A stretch of DNA of 34,870 nucleotides, taken from the NCBI GenBank assembly GCA_004298905.1, contig SCTK01000002.1:1-34870 (forward strand), written 5' to 3'. This document shows, piece after piece, positions 7,698-16,172 of the stretch; the stretch's first letter is position 1, and the number at the start of each line of letters is the position of its first letter. This DNA is from Burkholderiaceae bacterium. Lineage in GTDB: Bacteria > Pseudomonadota > Gammaproteobacteria > Burkholderiales > Burkholderiaceae_D. The translations under genes and the position numbers were made by a program. The notes under the pieces were generated by a model. It worked only from the letters and a program-made list of their open reading frames with translations. It did not search any database and was not told where the DNA came from.

Positions 7698-8227
7698 GGA
7701 TCGCCACCACATTTTCGCTCGCGCTGATAGCTACGCTGTTGGCGGGTTGTTTCGGCAACGACCAGGCAGAAATCCGTGAATGGATGGAACAGACGCGCAA
7801 GGAAACGCCGGTCCGGGTAGAAAAGATTAATCCGCCGAAGGAATACACGCCGTTCCAGTACGCCTCACAAGGCAGCGCAGACCCCTTCGATCCTGTCAAG
7901 CTGGCGGATTTATTGAAGCGTCTGGCCGACAAGAATTCGAAGGGTAAGCGCCCCGACTTCGATCGCCGCCGGGAGGTGCTGGAAGCCTATGCACTGGATT
8001 CGATGAAGATGGTCGGCGTCATGGAGAAGAACAAACAGATTTACGCCTTGATTTCTGCCGACCAGACGCTCCATCAAGTCCATGTCGGCAATTATCTGGG
8101 CCAGAATTTCGGCAAGATCGTCAAGATCACCGAAACCGAAGTGACTCTCAAGGAATTGGCGCAAGACGCTGCGGGCGACTGGGTCGAGCGTGATGCCACG
8201 TTGCAACTGCAGGAGGGCGGGAAATGA
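7694..8227 (+). CDS. pilP: type IV pilus lipoprotein PilP
   Basis: Inner-membrane lipoprotein that connects PilN/PilO to the secretin PilQ. The signal peptide ends in lipobox LAGC with cysteine 19. The next segment is extended and flexible and contains the conserved QGSADPFDP (about 56-64). The C-terminal beta-domain (about 85-170) includes the family patterns YALDSMKMVGVM and VGNYLGQNFGKI. The 177 residues are typical. The start overlaps pilO and the stop overlaps the pilQ start, both as 4-nt ATGA junctions. Confidence 0.95.
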   Translation: MRIATTFSLALIATLLAGCFGNDQAEIREWMEQTRKETPVRVEKINPPKEYTPFQYASQGSADPFDPVKLADLLKRLADKNSKGKRPDFDRRREVLEAYALDSMKMVGVMEKNKQIYALISADQTLHQVHVGNYLGQNFGKIVKITETEVTLKELAQDAAGDWVERDATLQLQEGGK

Positions 8228-10371
8228 ATCAGAAACGGAAGTCTGCCATGATGAACAAATTATTCGGCCCACTGTGCGGCCTGATCTTCGGCGCCATGCT
8301 GCTTGTACCTTTTGCGGTACGCGCAGAGGAACAGGCCAATGCCATCGAATCGGTGACGGCGACGCAACAGGGGTCCTTGACCATTCTGCGTTTTCAACTG
8401 AAAGAGCCGCTCAAGGAAGTTCCGGGAGATGGTTTTACTCAGGCGGCGCCGGCGCGCATTGTGCTCGATTTCCCCGACACCTCCAATGGATTGGGCAAGT
8501 CGATGGTCGATGTCTCGCAGGGCGAGTTGCGTACCATCAATGTCGTCGAAGCGGGTAATCGCACGCGTGTCGTGTTCAATCTCAAGCGCATGGTGTCGTT
8601 CCAGAAATCGGTGCAGGGCAACGTGCTCATCGTGACCTTGGGTGGCGAGCCGGCCGTAGCATCGGCAAACACGACCCAATTTGCGCCTGCCAAGCCAAGC
8701 AGCGCGGCGCATGAAGTGCGCGATATTGATTTCCGCACCGGCAAGGGCGGCGAGGGGCGTGTCGTGGTGGACTTGTCTGATGCCGATACCGGTGTGGACA
8801 TTCGCACGCAGGGTCAGAACATCGTGCTCGAATTCGTTAAAACCAAATTGCCGGACGCCCTGCGCCGCAAGCTGGATGTGGGTGATTTCGGCACGCCGGT
8901 GCGCGTTATCAATACCTTCCAGCAAGGTGACAACGTGCGCATGGTGATCGAGCCGACCGGCTTGTGGGAACACAATGCCTATCAGAGCGACAACCGCTTC
9001 GTACTCGAAGTGAAAGCGATCAAGGAAGATCCGAACAAGCTGGTGCAGGGTACCCGCCAGGGCTACAAGGGCGAGAAGCTGTCGCTCAACTTCCAGAACG
9101 TCGAAGTGCGTGCCTTGCTGCAGGTGATCGCCGATTTTACCAACCTCAACATCATCGCCAGCGAAACCGTCGGCGGCAACATCACGCTGCGCTTGAAAGA
9201 TGTGCCTTGGGATCAGGCGCTGGACATCATCATGCAGGCCAAGGGCCTGGACATGCGCAAGCGCGGCAATGTACTGTGGATTGCGCCGCGCGATGAATTG
9301 ACGACCAAGGAAAAACTGGAATTTGAAGCCAAACAACAGATTTCAGAGTTGGAACCCTTGCGCACGGAGTCGTTCCAGTTGAATTATCAGAAGGCAGAAA
9401 ATTTCCAGAAAATTCTGACGGATGAAAAGCAGAGAATACTGTCTAAGCGAGGAAGTGCTGTCATCGACCCACGCACCAATCAACTTTTTGTTCAGGATAT
9501 TCCCTCCAAGCTGGAAGAGATGCGCAACCTCTTGGCCAAAATCGATGTGGCAGCACGCCAAGTGTTGATTGAGGCGCGGATTGTGGAGGCGGATGACAAG
9601 TTCAGCAGAAACCTGGGCGCCAAGCTGGGCTTTACCGATCTGTCCCAGAACTCTACGACAGCCGGTTGGGGCGGGAGGAATCGTGTTTCGGTGACAGGTA
9701 ACTATCTTGGTGTTGGAGAGCAAAACGGGCAAGCGACGGTAACATCGGGGAGTTATATCCCTGACACCCAGTTTGTCAGTTTGCCGGCGGGCGCAATCAA
9801 CGGCGCCACCCCCGGTTCATTCGCGATCAGCCTGTTTCGGCAGGGGGCGCTGAAATTCCTCAACCTGGAAATCTCTGCGCTGGAAGCCGATGGCCGCGGG
9901 AAAATCATTTCCAGCCCGCGCGTAGTGACGGCCGACAATGTCGAGGCCTTGATTGAGCAAGGCGAGGAAATCCCCTATTTGCAAGCCTCATCCAGTGGGG
10001 CTACCAACATTGCATTCAAAAAAGCGGTGCTTTCCCTCAAGGTTAAACCGCAGATCACCCCCGAGGGCAATGTCGTATTGTCGGTGGAGGTCAATAAGGA
10101 CTCGCGCGGTGAGTTGGCGGGTGGCGTTCCCGCCATAAACACCAAAAAAGTGCAAACTGAGGTGATGGTGGAAAATGGTGGCACCGTGGTGATTGGTGGT
10201 ATCTACCAGCAAACGGAGCGTAACGATGTGACCAAGGTGCCGTTGCTGGGAGATATTCCGGTGCTTGGCAATCTGTTCAAGACCAAGTCGCGCCAGGATG
10301 ATAAGACCGAGCTGCTGATTTTCCTCACACCGAAAGTGCTGAACGAAAAATTGACGGCAACGCAGCAATAG
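8224..10371 (+). CDS. pilQ: type IV pilus secretin PilQ
   Basis: Outer-membrane secretin channel through which the pilus and transforming DNA pass. The 715 residues are typical for betaproteobacteria. The signal peptide is at about 1-35, ending in AVRA. Two AMIN domains that bind peptidoglycan follow (about 40-135 and 160-260), then the N0/STN domain (about 280-350, VEVRALLQVIADFTNLNI) and an N1 domain near 384 (FQLNYQKAENF). The secretin barrel carries the hallmark VPLLGDIPVLGNLF (672-685). A second ATG nine codons in (8248) is also possible, but ATG 8224 overlaps the pilP stop. Last gene of the operon, with a strong terminator 20 bp downstream. Confidence 0.96.
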   Translation: MNQKRKSAMMNKLFGPLCGLIFGAMLLVPFAVRAEEQANAIESVTATQQGSLTILRFQLKEPLKEVPGDGFTQAAPARIVLDFPDTSNGLGKSMVDVSQGELRTINVVEAGNRTRVVFNLKRMVSFQKSVQGNVLIVTLGGEPAVASANTTQFAPAKPSSAAHEVRDIDFRTGKGGEGRVVVDLSDADTGVDIRTQGQNIVLEFVKTKLPDALRRKLDVGDFGTPVRVINTFQQGDNVRMVIEPTGLWEHNAYQSDNRFVLEVKAIKEDPNKLVQGTRQGYKGEKLSLNFQNVEVRALLQVIADFTNLNIIASETVGGNITLRLKDVPWDQALDIIMQAKGLDMRKRGNVLWIAPRDELTTKEKLEFEAKQQISELEPLRTESFQLNYQKAENFQKILTDEKQRILSKRGSAVIDPRTNQLFVQDIPSKLEEMRNLLAKIDVAARQVLIEARIVEADDKFSRNLGAKLGFTDLSQNSTTAGWGGRNRVSVTGNYLGVGEQNGQATVTSGSYIPDTQFVSLPAGAINGATPGSFAISLFRQGALKFLNLEISALEADGRGKIISSPRVVTADNVEALIEQGEEIPYLQASSSGATNIAFKKAVLSLKVKPQITPEGNVVLSVEVNKDSRGELAGGVPAINTKKVQTEVMVENGGTVVIGGIYQQTERNDVTKVPLLGDIPVLGNLFKTKSRQDDKTELLIFLTPKVLNEKLTATQQ

Positions 10372-10392
10372 GTAGCATCACCAAGCGTAGTA

Positions 10393-10423
10393 AACAAGCC
10401 CGCGCCTGCGGGCTTGTTTTTTT
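10393..10423 (+). terminator. Rho-independent terminator of pilMNOPQ
   Basis: The stem AACAAGCCCGC/GCGGGCTTGTT closes on a 4-nt loop and runs into eight T. It lies 21 bp after the pilQ stop and ends 14 bp before the aroK start, so aroK is probably also transcribed from read-through or from its own promoter. Confidence 0.93.
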
Positions 10424-10437
10424 CAGAGGAATAATGG

Positions 10438-10965
10438 ATGTCAAATCAGGGCAAGAGTGCTCCGATATTGATCGGTATGATGGGGGCAGGTAAAACGACG
10501 CTGGGCAAGCTACTGGCGCGGCGGCTGGGGTTTGCGTTCGTTGATTCCGACCATGAAATCGAAGCGCAGACGGGCGTACGTATCCGCGACATTTTCGAAA
10601 TCGAAGGTGAGGCCACCTTTCGCGCCCGCGAACACAAGGCGCTAGAGCAATTGCTGGGCAGGCGCAATACGGTGTTGGCCACTGGCGGCGGCATTGTGTT
10701 GTTGCCGGAAAATCGCGCCCTGCTCAAGGCGCATCCCCCGGTGGTTTACCTGCACGCGCAACCGCAACGCCTGTGGGAACGGTTGCACCATGACCGCTCA
10801 CGGCCGCTGCTACAGACCGCAGATCCGCAGGCCAAGCTGGCGCAACTCTATGCCGAACGCGATCCGTTCTACCGCGCAGTGGCCAGCCATATCTTCGAAA
10901 CCGGCGAAGCGCCACTCGATCAACTCGCCGACAAAGTGCTGAACGCTTTACAATCCGGGTCATGA
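10438..10965 (+). CDS. aroK: shikimate kinase
   Basis: Cytosolic NMP-kinase-fold enzyme that phosphorylates shikimate at the 3-hydroxyl in the chorismate pathway. The 175 residues are typical. The Walker A loop is GMMGAGKT (13-20). The shikimate-binding D38 lies in FVDSDHEIE, R62 in the FRAREH motif, and the GGG triplet at 83-85. ATG 10438 was chosen over 10434 because AGAGGA (10425-10430) is 7 nt from it and it is in frame. It is followed after 21 bp by aroB. The aroK-aroB pair behind pilQ is conserved in beta- and gammaproteobacteria. Confidence 0.96.
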   Translation: MSNQGKSAPILIGMMGAGKTTLGKLLARRLGFAFVDSDHEIEAQTGVRIRDIFEIEGEATFRAREHKALEQLLGRRNTVLATGGGIVLLPENRALLKAHPPVVYLHAQPQRLWERLHHDRSRPLLQTADPQAKLAQLYAERDPFYRAVASHIFETGEAPLDQLADKVLNALQSGS

Positions 10966-10986
10966 CCGGATCGCTCCCAAATTTTC

Positions 10987-12069
10987 ATGCCGCATACCCT
11001 ACACGTTGAACTGGGCGAACGCGCCTACCCCATCCTGGTCGGCAGCGGTTTTTTGCACGACCCCGCGCCGCTGTTTCCCTATTTGCACAATCGTCGTGTG
11101 ATGCTGGTCACCAACAGCACCGTGCACCCGCTGTACGGTCAAGCCCTGGAAGGCGCGCTGAAAGCGCAGGGGGTCGATCTGCGGACGGTGATCCTGCCCG
11201 ATGGCGAGGCGCACAAGGCGTGGGAGTCCATCGAGCGCATCCTGGCCGTCATGCTGACCGATCATCTGGATCGCAAGACCATCGTGCTCGCGCTGGGGGG
11301 CGGCGTTATTGGCGACATGGCCGGCTTTGCCGCAGCCATCTATCAGCGTGGCGTCGATTTCATCCAGATTCCCACCACCTTGCTGGCTCAGGTTGACTCC
11401 TCGGTCGGTGGCAAGACTGGCATCAACCACGCGCTGGGCAAGAACATGATTGGCGCGTTTCATCAGCCGCTGGCGGTGCTCAGCGACATGGACACCTTAC
11501 TCACGCTGCCGGCCAAAGAACTCTCCGCCGGGTTGGCCGAAGTGATCAAGCACGGTCTGATCGCCGACGCCGCCTATTTCGACTGGATCGCGCAAAACAT
11601 GGCGGGACTGCGGGCGCTGGAGGCTGATCTGCTGACCCACGCGGTGATTCGTTCCTGCGAAATCAAGGCCAATGTGGTGGCACAGGATGAGCGCGAATCC
11701 GGCCTGCGTGCGCTGCTTAACTTCGGCCACACCTTCGGACACGCCATCGAAGCCGGCATGGGCTACGGCGCATGGTTGCATGGTGAGGCCGTGGGCGCGG
11801 GCATGGTGATGGCGGCCGATTTGAGTGCTCGTCTGGGATATATCGAAATCGCCCTCGTGGAAAGAATCCGCGCCACGGTCGCTGCCGCTGGGCTGCCCAC
11901 GCAAGGCCCGGGATTGGGAGCCGAGCGCACCATTCAATTGATGCTGGGCGACAAGAAAAACGAGGCCGGAAAAATCCGTTTTGTGCTGCTTAAACAATGC
12001 GGCCACGCCTTCCTCACTGCCGTGCCCGAAGAAGCCTTGCGCGCCACCTTGCAGGAATGCCACGCATGA
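10987..12069 (+). CDS. aroB: 3-dehydroquinate synthase
   Basis: NAD- and metal-dependent enzyme converting DAHP to 3-dehydroquinate, the second step of the shikimate pathway. The 360 residues match the family. Visible are the NAD-binding GGGVIGD (104-110), [19 protein letters not shown] (129-147), and the metal ligands E185 (in GLAEVIKHG), H248 (in NFGHTFGH) and H265 (in LHGEAVGAG). The stop overlaps the dgt start by 4 nt (ATGA at 12066-12069), so aroB and dgt are translationally coupled. Confidence 0.97.
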   Translation: MPHTLHVELGERAYPILVGSGFLHDPAPLFPYLHNRRVMLVTNSTVHPLYGQALEGALKAQGVDLRTVILPDGEAHKAWESIERILAVMLTDHLDRKTIVLALGGGVIGDMAGFAAAIYQRGVDFIQIPTTLLAQVDSSVGGKTGINHALGKNMIGAFHQPLAVLSDMDTLLTLPAKELSAGLAEVIKHGLIADAAYFDWIAQNMAGLRALEADLLTHAVIRSCEIKANVVAQDERESGLRALLNFGHTFGHAIEAGMGYGAWLHGEAVGAGMVMAADLSARLGYIEIALVERIRATVAAAGLPTQGPGLGAERTIQLMLGDKKNEAGKIRFVLLKQCGHAFLTAVPEEALRATLQECHA

Positions 12070-13184
12070 CACTGGCCGCCTATGCCGCGCATCCGGAGTT
12101 GACCAAGGGGCGGCGACATGCCGAACCCCCCGCGCAGGCGCGTAGCGAATTTCAGCGTGACCGCGATCGCATTGTGCACTCCACTGGCTTTCGCCGGCTC
12201 GAATACAAGACGCAGGTGTTCGTCAATCACGAGGGCGATCTGTTCCGCACGCGCCTGACGCACAGTCTGGAAGTCGCGCAAATCGGCCGCTCGATTGCGC
12301 GCGTGCTGGCCCTGAATGAAGATCTCACCGAAGCCATCGCACTGGCACATGATCTCGGCCACACGCCGTTCGGCCACGCCGGACAGGATGCCTTGAACGA
12401 ATGCATGCGCGAGCATGGCGGCTTCGAGCACAACCTGCAATCCCTGCGCGTGGTTGATCAACTCGAAGAACATTACGCCGAGTTCGACGGCTTGAACCTG
12501 TGTTACGAAACGCGCGAAGGCATCCTGAAACATTGCTCGAAAGAGAATGCGAAACAACTGGGCGAGCTGGGCAAACGTTTTCTCAACGGCCGTCGCCCCT
12601 CGCTCGAGGCGCAACTAGCCAACCTCGCCGACGAGATTGCTTACAACAATCACGATGTCGACGACGGCCTGCGCTCCGGCTTGATCACGCTGGAACAGCT
12701 CGCCGAAGTGGAACTGTTTGAGCGTCATGCCATGATCGTGCGCAAGGCCTACCCGGACATCAGCGAACGCCGCCTGGTGCATGAAATCGTGCGGCGCATG
12801 ATCAACGCGCTGGTGATGGATTTGTTGCAGACCACGCAGCAGCGCATTGCCGACCACAAGCCGCAAAGTATTGAAGGCGTGCGCAATAGCGGCGAACTGA
12901 TCGCCTTCAGCGACAGCATGCGCGCTGAATCGAAAGCGCTGAAGAAATTTCTCTACGACAACCTTTACCGTCACTACCGCGTCATGCGCATGAGCGAAAA
13001 AGCCAAGCGCATCATTCGTGAATTATTCGATGCTTTCATGAGTGAGCCGCGCTTGTTGCCGACGCAGCATCAAGAAAAGGCACAGGAAAATCTGTCGCGC
13101 ACGGTGGCCGACTACATCGCTGGCATGACCGACCGCTACGCCATGCGCGAGCACCGCCGCCTGTTTGCCGTTGAAGAAGACTAA
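12066..13184 (+). CDS. dgt: deoxyguanosinetriphosphate triphosphohydrolase-like HD protein
   Basis: HD-domain dNTP triphosphohydrolase of the dGTPase family, releasing deoxynucleoside and tripolyphosphate. It is the shorter dGTPase-like subtype (372 residues from ATG 12066), not the roughly 500-residue E. coli Dgt. The metal-binding histidine H66 lies in [15 protein letters not shown] and the HD pair H95-D96 in [14 protein letters not shown]. The N-terminal [15 protein letters not shown] is the nucleotide-proximal family signature. The start at 12066 overlaps the aroB stop; a longer frame upstream lies inside aroB and is not needed. Substrate range is uncertain in this subtype. Confidence 0.93.
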   Translation: MTLAAYAAHPELTKGRRHAEPPAQARSEFQRDRDRIVHSTGFRRLEYKTQVFVNHEGDLFRTRLTHSLEVAQIGRSIARVLALNEDLTEAIALAHDLGHTPFGHAGQDALNECMREHGGFEHNLQSLRVVDQLEEHYAEFDGLNLCYETREGILKHCSKENAKQLGELGKRFLNGRRPSLEAQLANLADEIAYNNHDVDDGLRSGLITLEQLAEVELFERHAMIVRKAYPDISERRLVHEIVRRMINALVMDLLQTTQQRIADHKPQSIEGVRNSGELIAFSDSMRAESKALKKFLYDNLYRHYRVMRMSEKAKRIIRELFDAFMSEPRLLPTQHQEKAQENLSRTVADYIAGMTDRYAMREHRRLFAVEED

Positions 13185-13189
13185 GACTG

Positions 13190-14791
13190 ATGTTGCGGCT
13201 CACCGAAGTACAACTCCCGCTCGACCACGACGAGGCCGCACTGCCTGCCGCAATCCTCGCGCGGCTGCAAATCGCCGCAGCTGAACTGACCGGCTTCATC
13301 GTGTTTCGGCGCGGCTACGATGCACGCAAGAAATCGAACATCCATCTGGTCTATACGCTGGATGTGGAAGTCAGAAACGAAGCGCAATTGCTCGAGCGAC
13401 ATCATGGCAACCCGCATATCAAGCCGACACCGGACACTAGTTACAAATTCGTCACACAAGCCCCGGCCAATCTGAAATCGCGCCCGGTCGTCATCGGCAC
13501 TGGCCCCTGCGGAATTTTTGCGGGCTTGCTCCTCGCGCAGATGGGCTTTCGTCCCATCCTCCTCGAGCGCGGCAAACCCGTGCGCGAACGCACCAAGGAC
13601 ACCTGGGATTTGTGGCGCAAGCGCGAACTGCATCCCGAATCGAACGTGCAATTCGGCGAAGGCGGGGCTGGCACGTTCTCCGACGGCAAACTGCACAGCC
13701 AGATCAAAGACCCCAAGCACTACGGCCGCAAGGTGCTGCAGGAATTCGTCAAGGCGCATGCGCCGGAAGAAATTCTCTATGTCAGCAAGCCGCACATCGG
13801 CACCTTCCGCCTGGTCAAGATGATGGAAGCGATGCGCGCGACGATGGAGTCGCTCGGCGCGGAATTTCGTTTTCAGAGCAAGGTGGTCGATCTCGACATC
13901 GACAACGGCAAGGTGCGCGGGGTTGTGTTGGAGGGTGGCGAGCGTATCGCCGCCGATCGTGTCGTGCTGGCCATCGGCCACAGCGCCCGCGACACCTTCC
14001 AGATGCTGTATGAGCGCGGCGTCTATGTCGAAGCCAAACCCTTCTCGATCGGCTTCCGCATCGAACATCCACAATCGCTGATCGACCGCGCCCGCTTCGG
14101 TAATTTCGCCGGCCATCCCCTGCTGGGCGCGGCGGATTACAAACTCTCGCATCACTGCAAGAACGGCCGCACTGTCTACAGCTTCTGCATGTGTCCCGGT
14201 GGCACGGTGGTCGCCGCCACGTCCGAACCGGGCCGCGTCGTCACCAACGGCATGAGCCAATACTCCCGCAGCGAACGCAACGCCAACAGCGGCATCGTCG
14301 TCGGCATCACCCCGGCCGATTACCCCGGCCACCCGCTCGCTGGCATCGCGTTTCAGCGCCAGTGGGAATCACGCGCCTTCGAACTCGGTGGCGGTAACTA
14401 CGATGCCCCCGGCCAACTGGTCGGCGACTTCATCGCCAATCGCCCTTCGCGTGAATTCATCAGCGTGCTGCCTTCGTATAAACCCGGCGTACACCTGGGC
14501 GACCTCAACCCCAGCCTGCCCGACTACGCCATCGCCGCCATCCGCGAAGCCCTGCCCGCCTTCGACAAACAGATCAAAGGCTACGCGATGAACGATGCAG
14601 TACTGACCGGCGTCGAGACACGCACCTCATCGCCCATCAGCATCAAGCGCAATGAGCATTGCCAGAGCATTAATACTATTGGCCTGTTCCCTGCGGGCGA
14701 GGGTGCGGGTTATGCGGGCGGGATTCTTTCTGCGGCGGTGGATGGGATCAAGGTGGCCGAGGCGGTGGCCTTGAGTATGGTAAATCGGTAA
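13190..14791 (+). CDS. FAD-dependent oxidoreductase (COG2509-type dehydrogenase)
   Basis: A 533-residue flavoprotein of an uncharacterised family annotated as NAD(P)/FAD-dependent oxidoreductase. An N-terminal domain (1-95) with KKSNIHLVYTLDVEV is followed by the Rossmann loop VIGTGPCGIFAGLLLA (101-116), the acidic adenosine-binding E126 in LLERG, and FGEGGAGTFSDGKL. The C-terminal FAD motif is LFPAGEGAGYAGGILSAA. No signal peptide or membrane helix. It starts 5 bp after the dgt stop and probably ends the aroK-aroB-dgt transcript. Its substrate is unknown; the context gives no firm clue beyond housekeeping expression. Confidence 0.85.
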   Translation: MLRLTEVQLPLDHDEAALPAAILARLQIAAAELTGFIVFRRGYDARKKSNIHLVYTLDVEVRNEAQLLERHHGNPHIKPTPDTSYKFVTQAPANLKSRPVVIGTGPCGIFAGLLLAQMGFRPILLERGKPVRERTKDTWDLWRKRELHPESNVQFGEGGAGTFSDGKLHSQIKDPKHYGRKVLQEFVKAHAPEEILYVSKPHIGTFRLVKMMEAMRATMESLGAEFRFQSKVVDLDIDNGKVRGVVLEGGERIAADRVVLAIGHSARDTFQMLYERGVYVEAKPFSIGFRIEHPQSLIDRARFGNFAGHPLLGAADYKLSHHCKNGRTVYSFCMCPGGTVVAATSEPGRVVTNGMSQYSRSERNANSGIVVGITPADYPGHPLAGIAFQRQWESRAFELGGGNYDAPGQLVGDFIANRPSREFISVLPSYKPGVHLGDLNPSLPDYAIAAIREALPAFDKQIKGYAMNDAVLTGVETRTSSPISIKRNEHCQSINTIGLFPAGEGAGYAGGILSAAVDGIKVAEAVALSMVNR

Positions 14792-14847
14792 TACTTCAAT
14801 TTGATCTTCGGTGCCTTAGGCAGTCCATTTTTTCATTGGAGCAACAA

Positions 14848-15085
14848 ATGGCAATTCCAGATTTCCAGATGCCTATGTTGCCTACCTAAATATATTTCAG
14901 ATGGCAAAGAATAGTTCTTTCGCGATGTAGTGGAATGTATTGCGAAACAATTTCATCTAACTAAAGATGAGAAGGTTCAGCGATTGCCTGGTGGTAGATA
15001 TCCAACCCTTAATAATCGTTTGGCGTAAGCGAAAACCCATCTCAAAAAAATCCGGCTTATTAGCGTGACCGTGCCGAGGGTCTGA
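14848..15085 (+). pseudogene. decayed Mrr N-terminal (winged-helix) domain
   Basis: ATG 14848 reads MAIPDFQMPMLPT and then a stop. Continuing from 14882 in the next frame gives LPKYISDGKE, a TAG (14912), FFRDVVECIAKQFHLTKDE, then RLPGGRYPTLNNRLA, a TAA, and AKTHLKK-IRLISV. Joined, this matches the usual start of Mrr-type restriction endonucleases (Mrr_N: AIPDFQ...MLP, DGKEHS, PSGR.P...NR..WA..YLKKAGL). One frameshift and two internal stops replace expected residues (the tryptophan in LAWAK is a TAA). No Mrr catalytic domain follows. AT-richer than its neighbours. It is the only coding remnant seen in the 445-bp gap 14792-15236. Confidence 0.8.
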
Positions 15086-15168
15086 GGTTGTCGGAAAACT
15101 TTACGCATAGACCTCGCTGGCCTGAGATGTTCCTGTTATGTACATGAATTATATGAAAAAAAGATCTT

Positions 15169-15184
15169 TGGCATGGCAATTGCT
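15169..15184 (+). promoter_or_regulatory. sigma-54 (RpoN) promoter for the PEP-CTERM gene
   Basis: TGGCATGGCAATTGCT has the GG and GC doublets exactly 10 nt apart and agrees with the TGGCACG-N4-TTGCW consensus at all but one listed position. The transcription start would fall near 15195, giving a leader of about 40 nt. A GAGG Shine-Dalgarno at 15228-15231 sits 5 nt before ATG 15237. An enhancer-binding activator would be required; its site was not identified. Confidence 0.8.
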
Positions 15185-15236
15185 TTTGTACGTGCAGGGC
15201 AATATCGCCTGTGATGTCTGACAATTCGAGGTAGCG

Positions 15237-15824
15237 ATGAAACATCAAATTAAAACAGTATTAGTAGCGGTGGCGTTGAGTTTGTCGGCCGCAGGCGCAT
15301 ACGCTTTCCCCGTTGCCGATGAGTTTGGGCCGAATCTGGTGGTGAATGGCGATTTTGAAACCGGCAGCCTTGCTCCCGATTGGGTGCAGTCTGGCAATCT
15401 GGGGTTTAACAATATCGATTCCGTTGGCAATGGCGGCAGCAGCTTTTCGTGGACCGGCGGATCGATCGGATCGCTTGGTTATATCAACCAAACCCTCGCG
15501 ACCGTGGCGGGCGCTGGCTACAATATCCATCTCTTTCTGCAAAGCGACGGCGACACCCCGAACGAAATCCAAGTCATGTGGGACGGAGCAGTGGTGTATG
15601 ACGCTTTCAACGTGGGTAGTCAGGGTTTCACCGAGATCGTTATCGACCCGTTTGCAAGCGACGCATCGACGATTCTGAGCATCGGAACCCGGAACGACCC
15701 GGGCTTTCTGCACGTCGATGACGTTTCCGTCCGGGAAGCCTCCTCCGTACCTGAGCCGATGACCGTGGCACTGCTGGGCCTCGGCCTGTTGGGCGTGGGC
15801 GTCTCGCGCCGTAAGGCCGCCTAA
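15237..15824 (+). CDS. PEP-CTERM sorting domain-containing exported protein
   Basis: A 195-residue secreted protein. The signal peptide covers 1-23 (MKHQIKTVLVAVALSLSAAG then AYA). A beta-rich body begins LVVNGDFETGSLAPDW (34-49), a carbohydrate-binding-like opening seen in many exopolysaccharide-associated proteins. The C-terminal sorting signal is VPEP (171-174), a hydrophobic helix and the basic end SRRKAA. EpsH-type exosortases process such tails, usually in biofilm- or floc-forming bacteria; no exosortase lies in this window. It stands alone, with the sigma-54 promoter upstream and a strong terminator downstream. The specific role is unknown. Confidence 0.92.
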   Translation: MKHQIKTVLVAVALSLSAAGAYAFPVADEFGPNLVVNGDFETGSLAPDWVQSGNLGFNNIDSVGNGGSSFSWTGGSIGSLGYINQTLATVAGAGYNIHLFLQSDGDTPNEIQVMWDGAVVYDAFNVGSQGFTEIVIDPFASDASTILSIGTRNDPGFLHVDDVSVREASSVPEPMTVALLGLGLLGVGVSRRKAA

Positions 15825-15851
15825 GCGCTCAGATCAAAGCTTTCAGTTTGT

Positions 15852-15886
15852 AAAACGGCGGCCCGAAAGGGGCCGCCGTTTTTTTT
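15852..15886 (+). terminator. Rho-independent terminator after the PEP-CTERM gene
   Basis: A 13-bp stem, AAAACGGCGGCCC paired with the reverse half, on a 5-nt loop, followed by a T tract. It starts 28 bp after the stop codon. It is close to the 3' end of the ParE-like remnant on the other strand and may serve both. Confidence 0.93.
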
Positions 15887-15932
15887 GCTCCTGCCTACGA
15901 ATGGTCAAAGGTACCGGTTGAAATATTTTCTA

Positions 15933-16130
15933 TCATCGCATGTCGCGATAAAAACCCTCGTGTGACCCCAGCGCCAAAAGAACCAATTCATCGGGCGCTG
16001 CATCCGGGCCAATAAGCGCGTACGACAACAGAACGTCCTGTTTGTTGACCTTGAATTTGTGGACAAACACGCCCGCCAAATCTCCTTTTTTCGCCTCGCC
16101 GATTTTTGGCTTTGTCATGATCTCGCGCAT
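15933..16130 (-). pseudogene. 5'-truncated ParE-like toxin (RelE/ParE family)
   Basis: The open frame (65 residues, starting MREIMTKPKIGEAKKGDLAG) carries the C-terminal two thirds of a ParE-like toxin: KKGDLAGVFVHKFKVNKQDV followed by LVLLALGSHEGFYRD, the family's closing pattern. Intact members run to about 90-110 residues. Upstream in a different frame the minus strand reads ELSDELIGLAKLHAR, which looks like the missing helix and implies a frameshift near 16130. All similarity ends at the RAYT repeat (16173-16201). No antitoxin gene remains. It is probably inactive. Confidence 0.6.
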
Positions 16131-16172
16131 GTAGTTTGGCCAGACCGATCAATTCATCGGATAATTCTAGAA

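Noticed and set aside
11997-12065. Longer start for dgt inside aroB
   Set aside because: ATG 12066 overlaps the aroB stop in the common ATGA arrangement and gives the family N-terminus.
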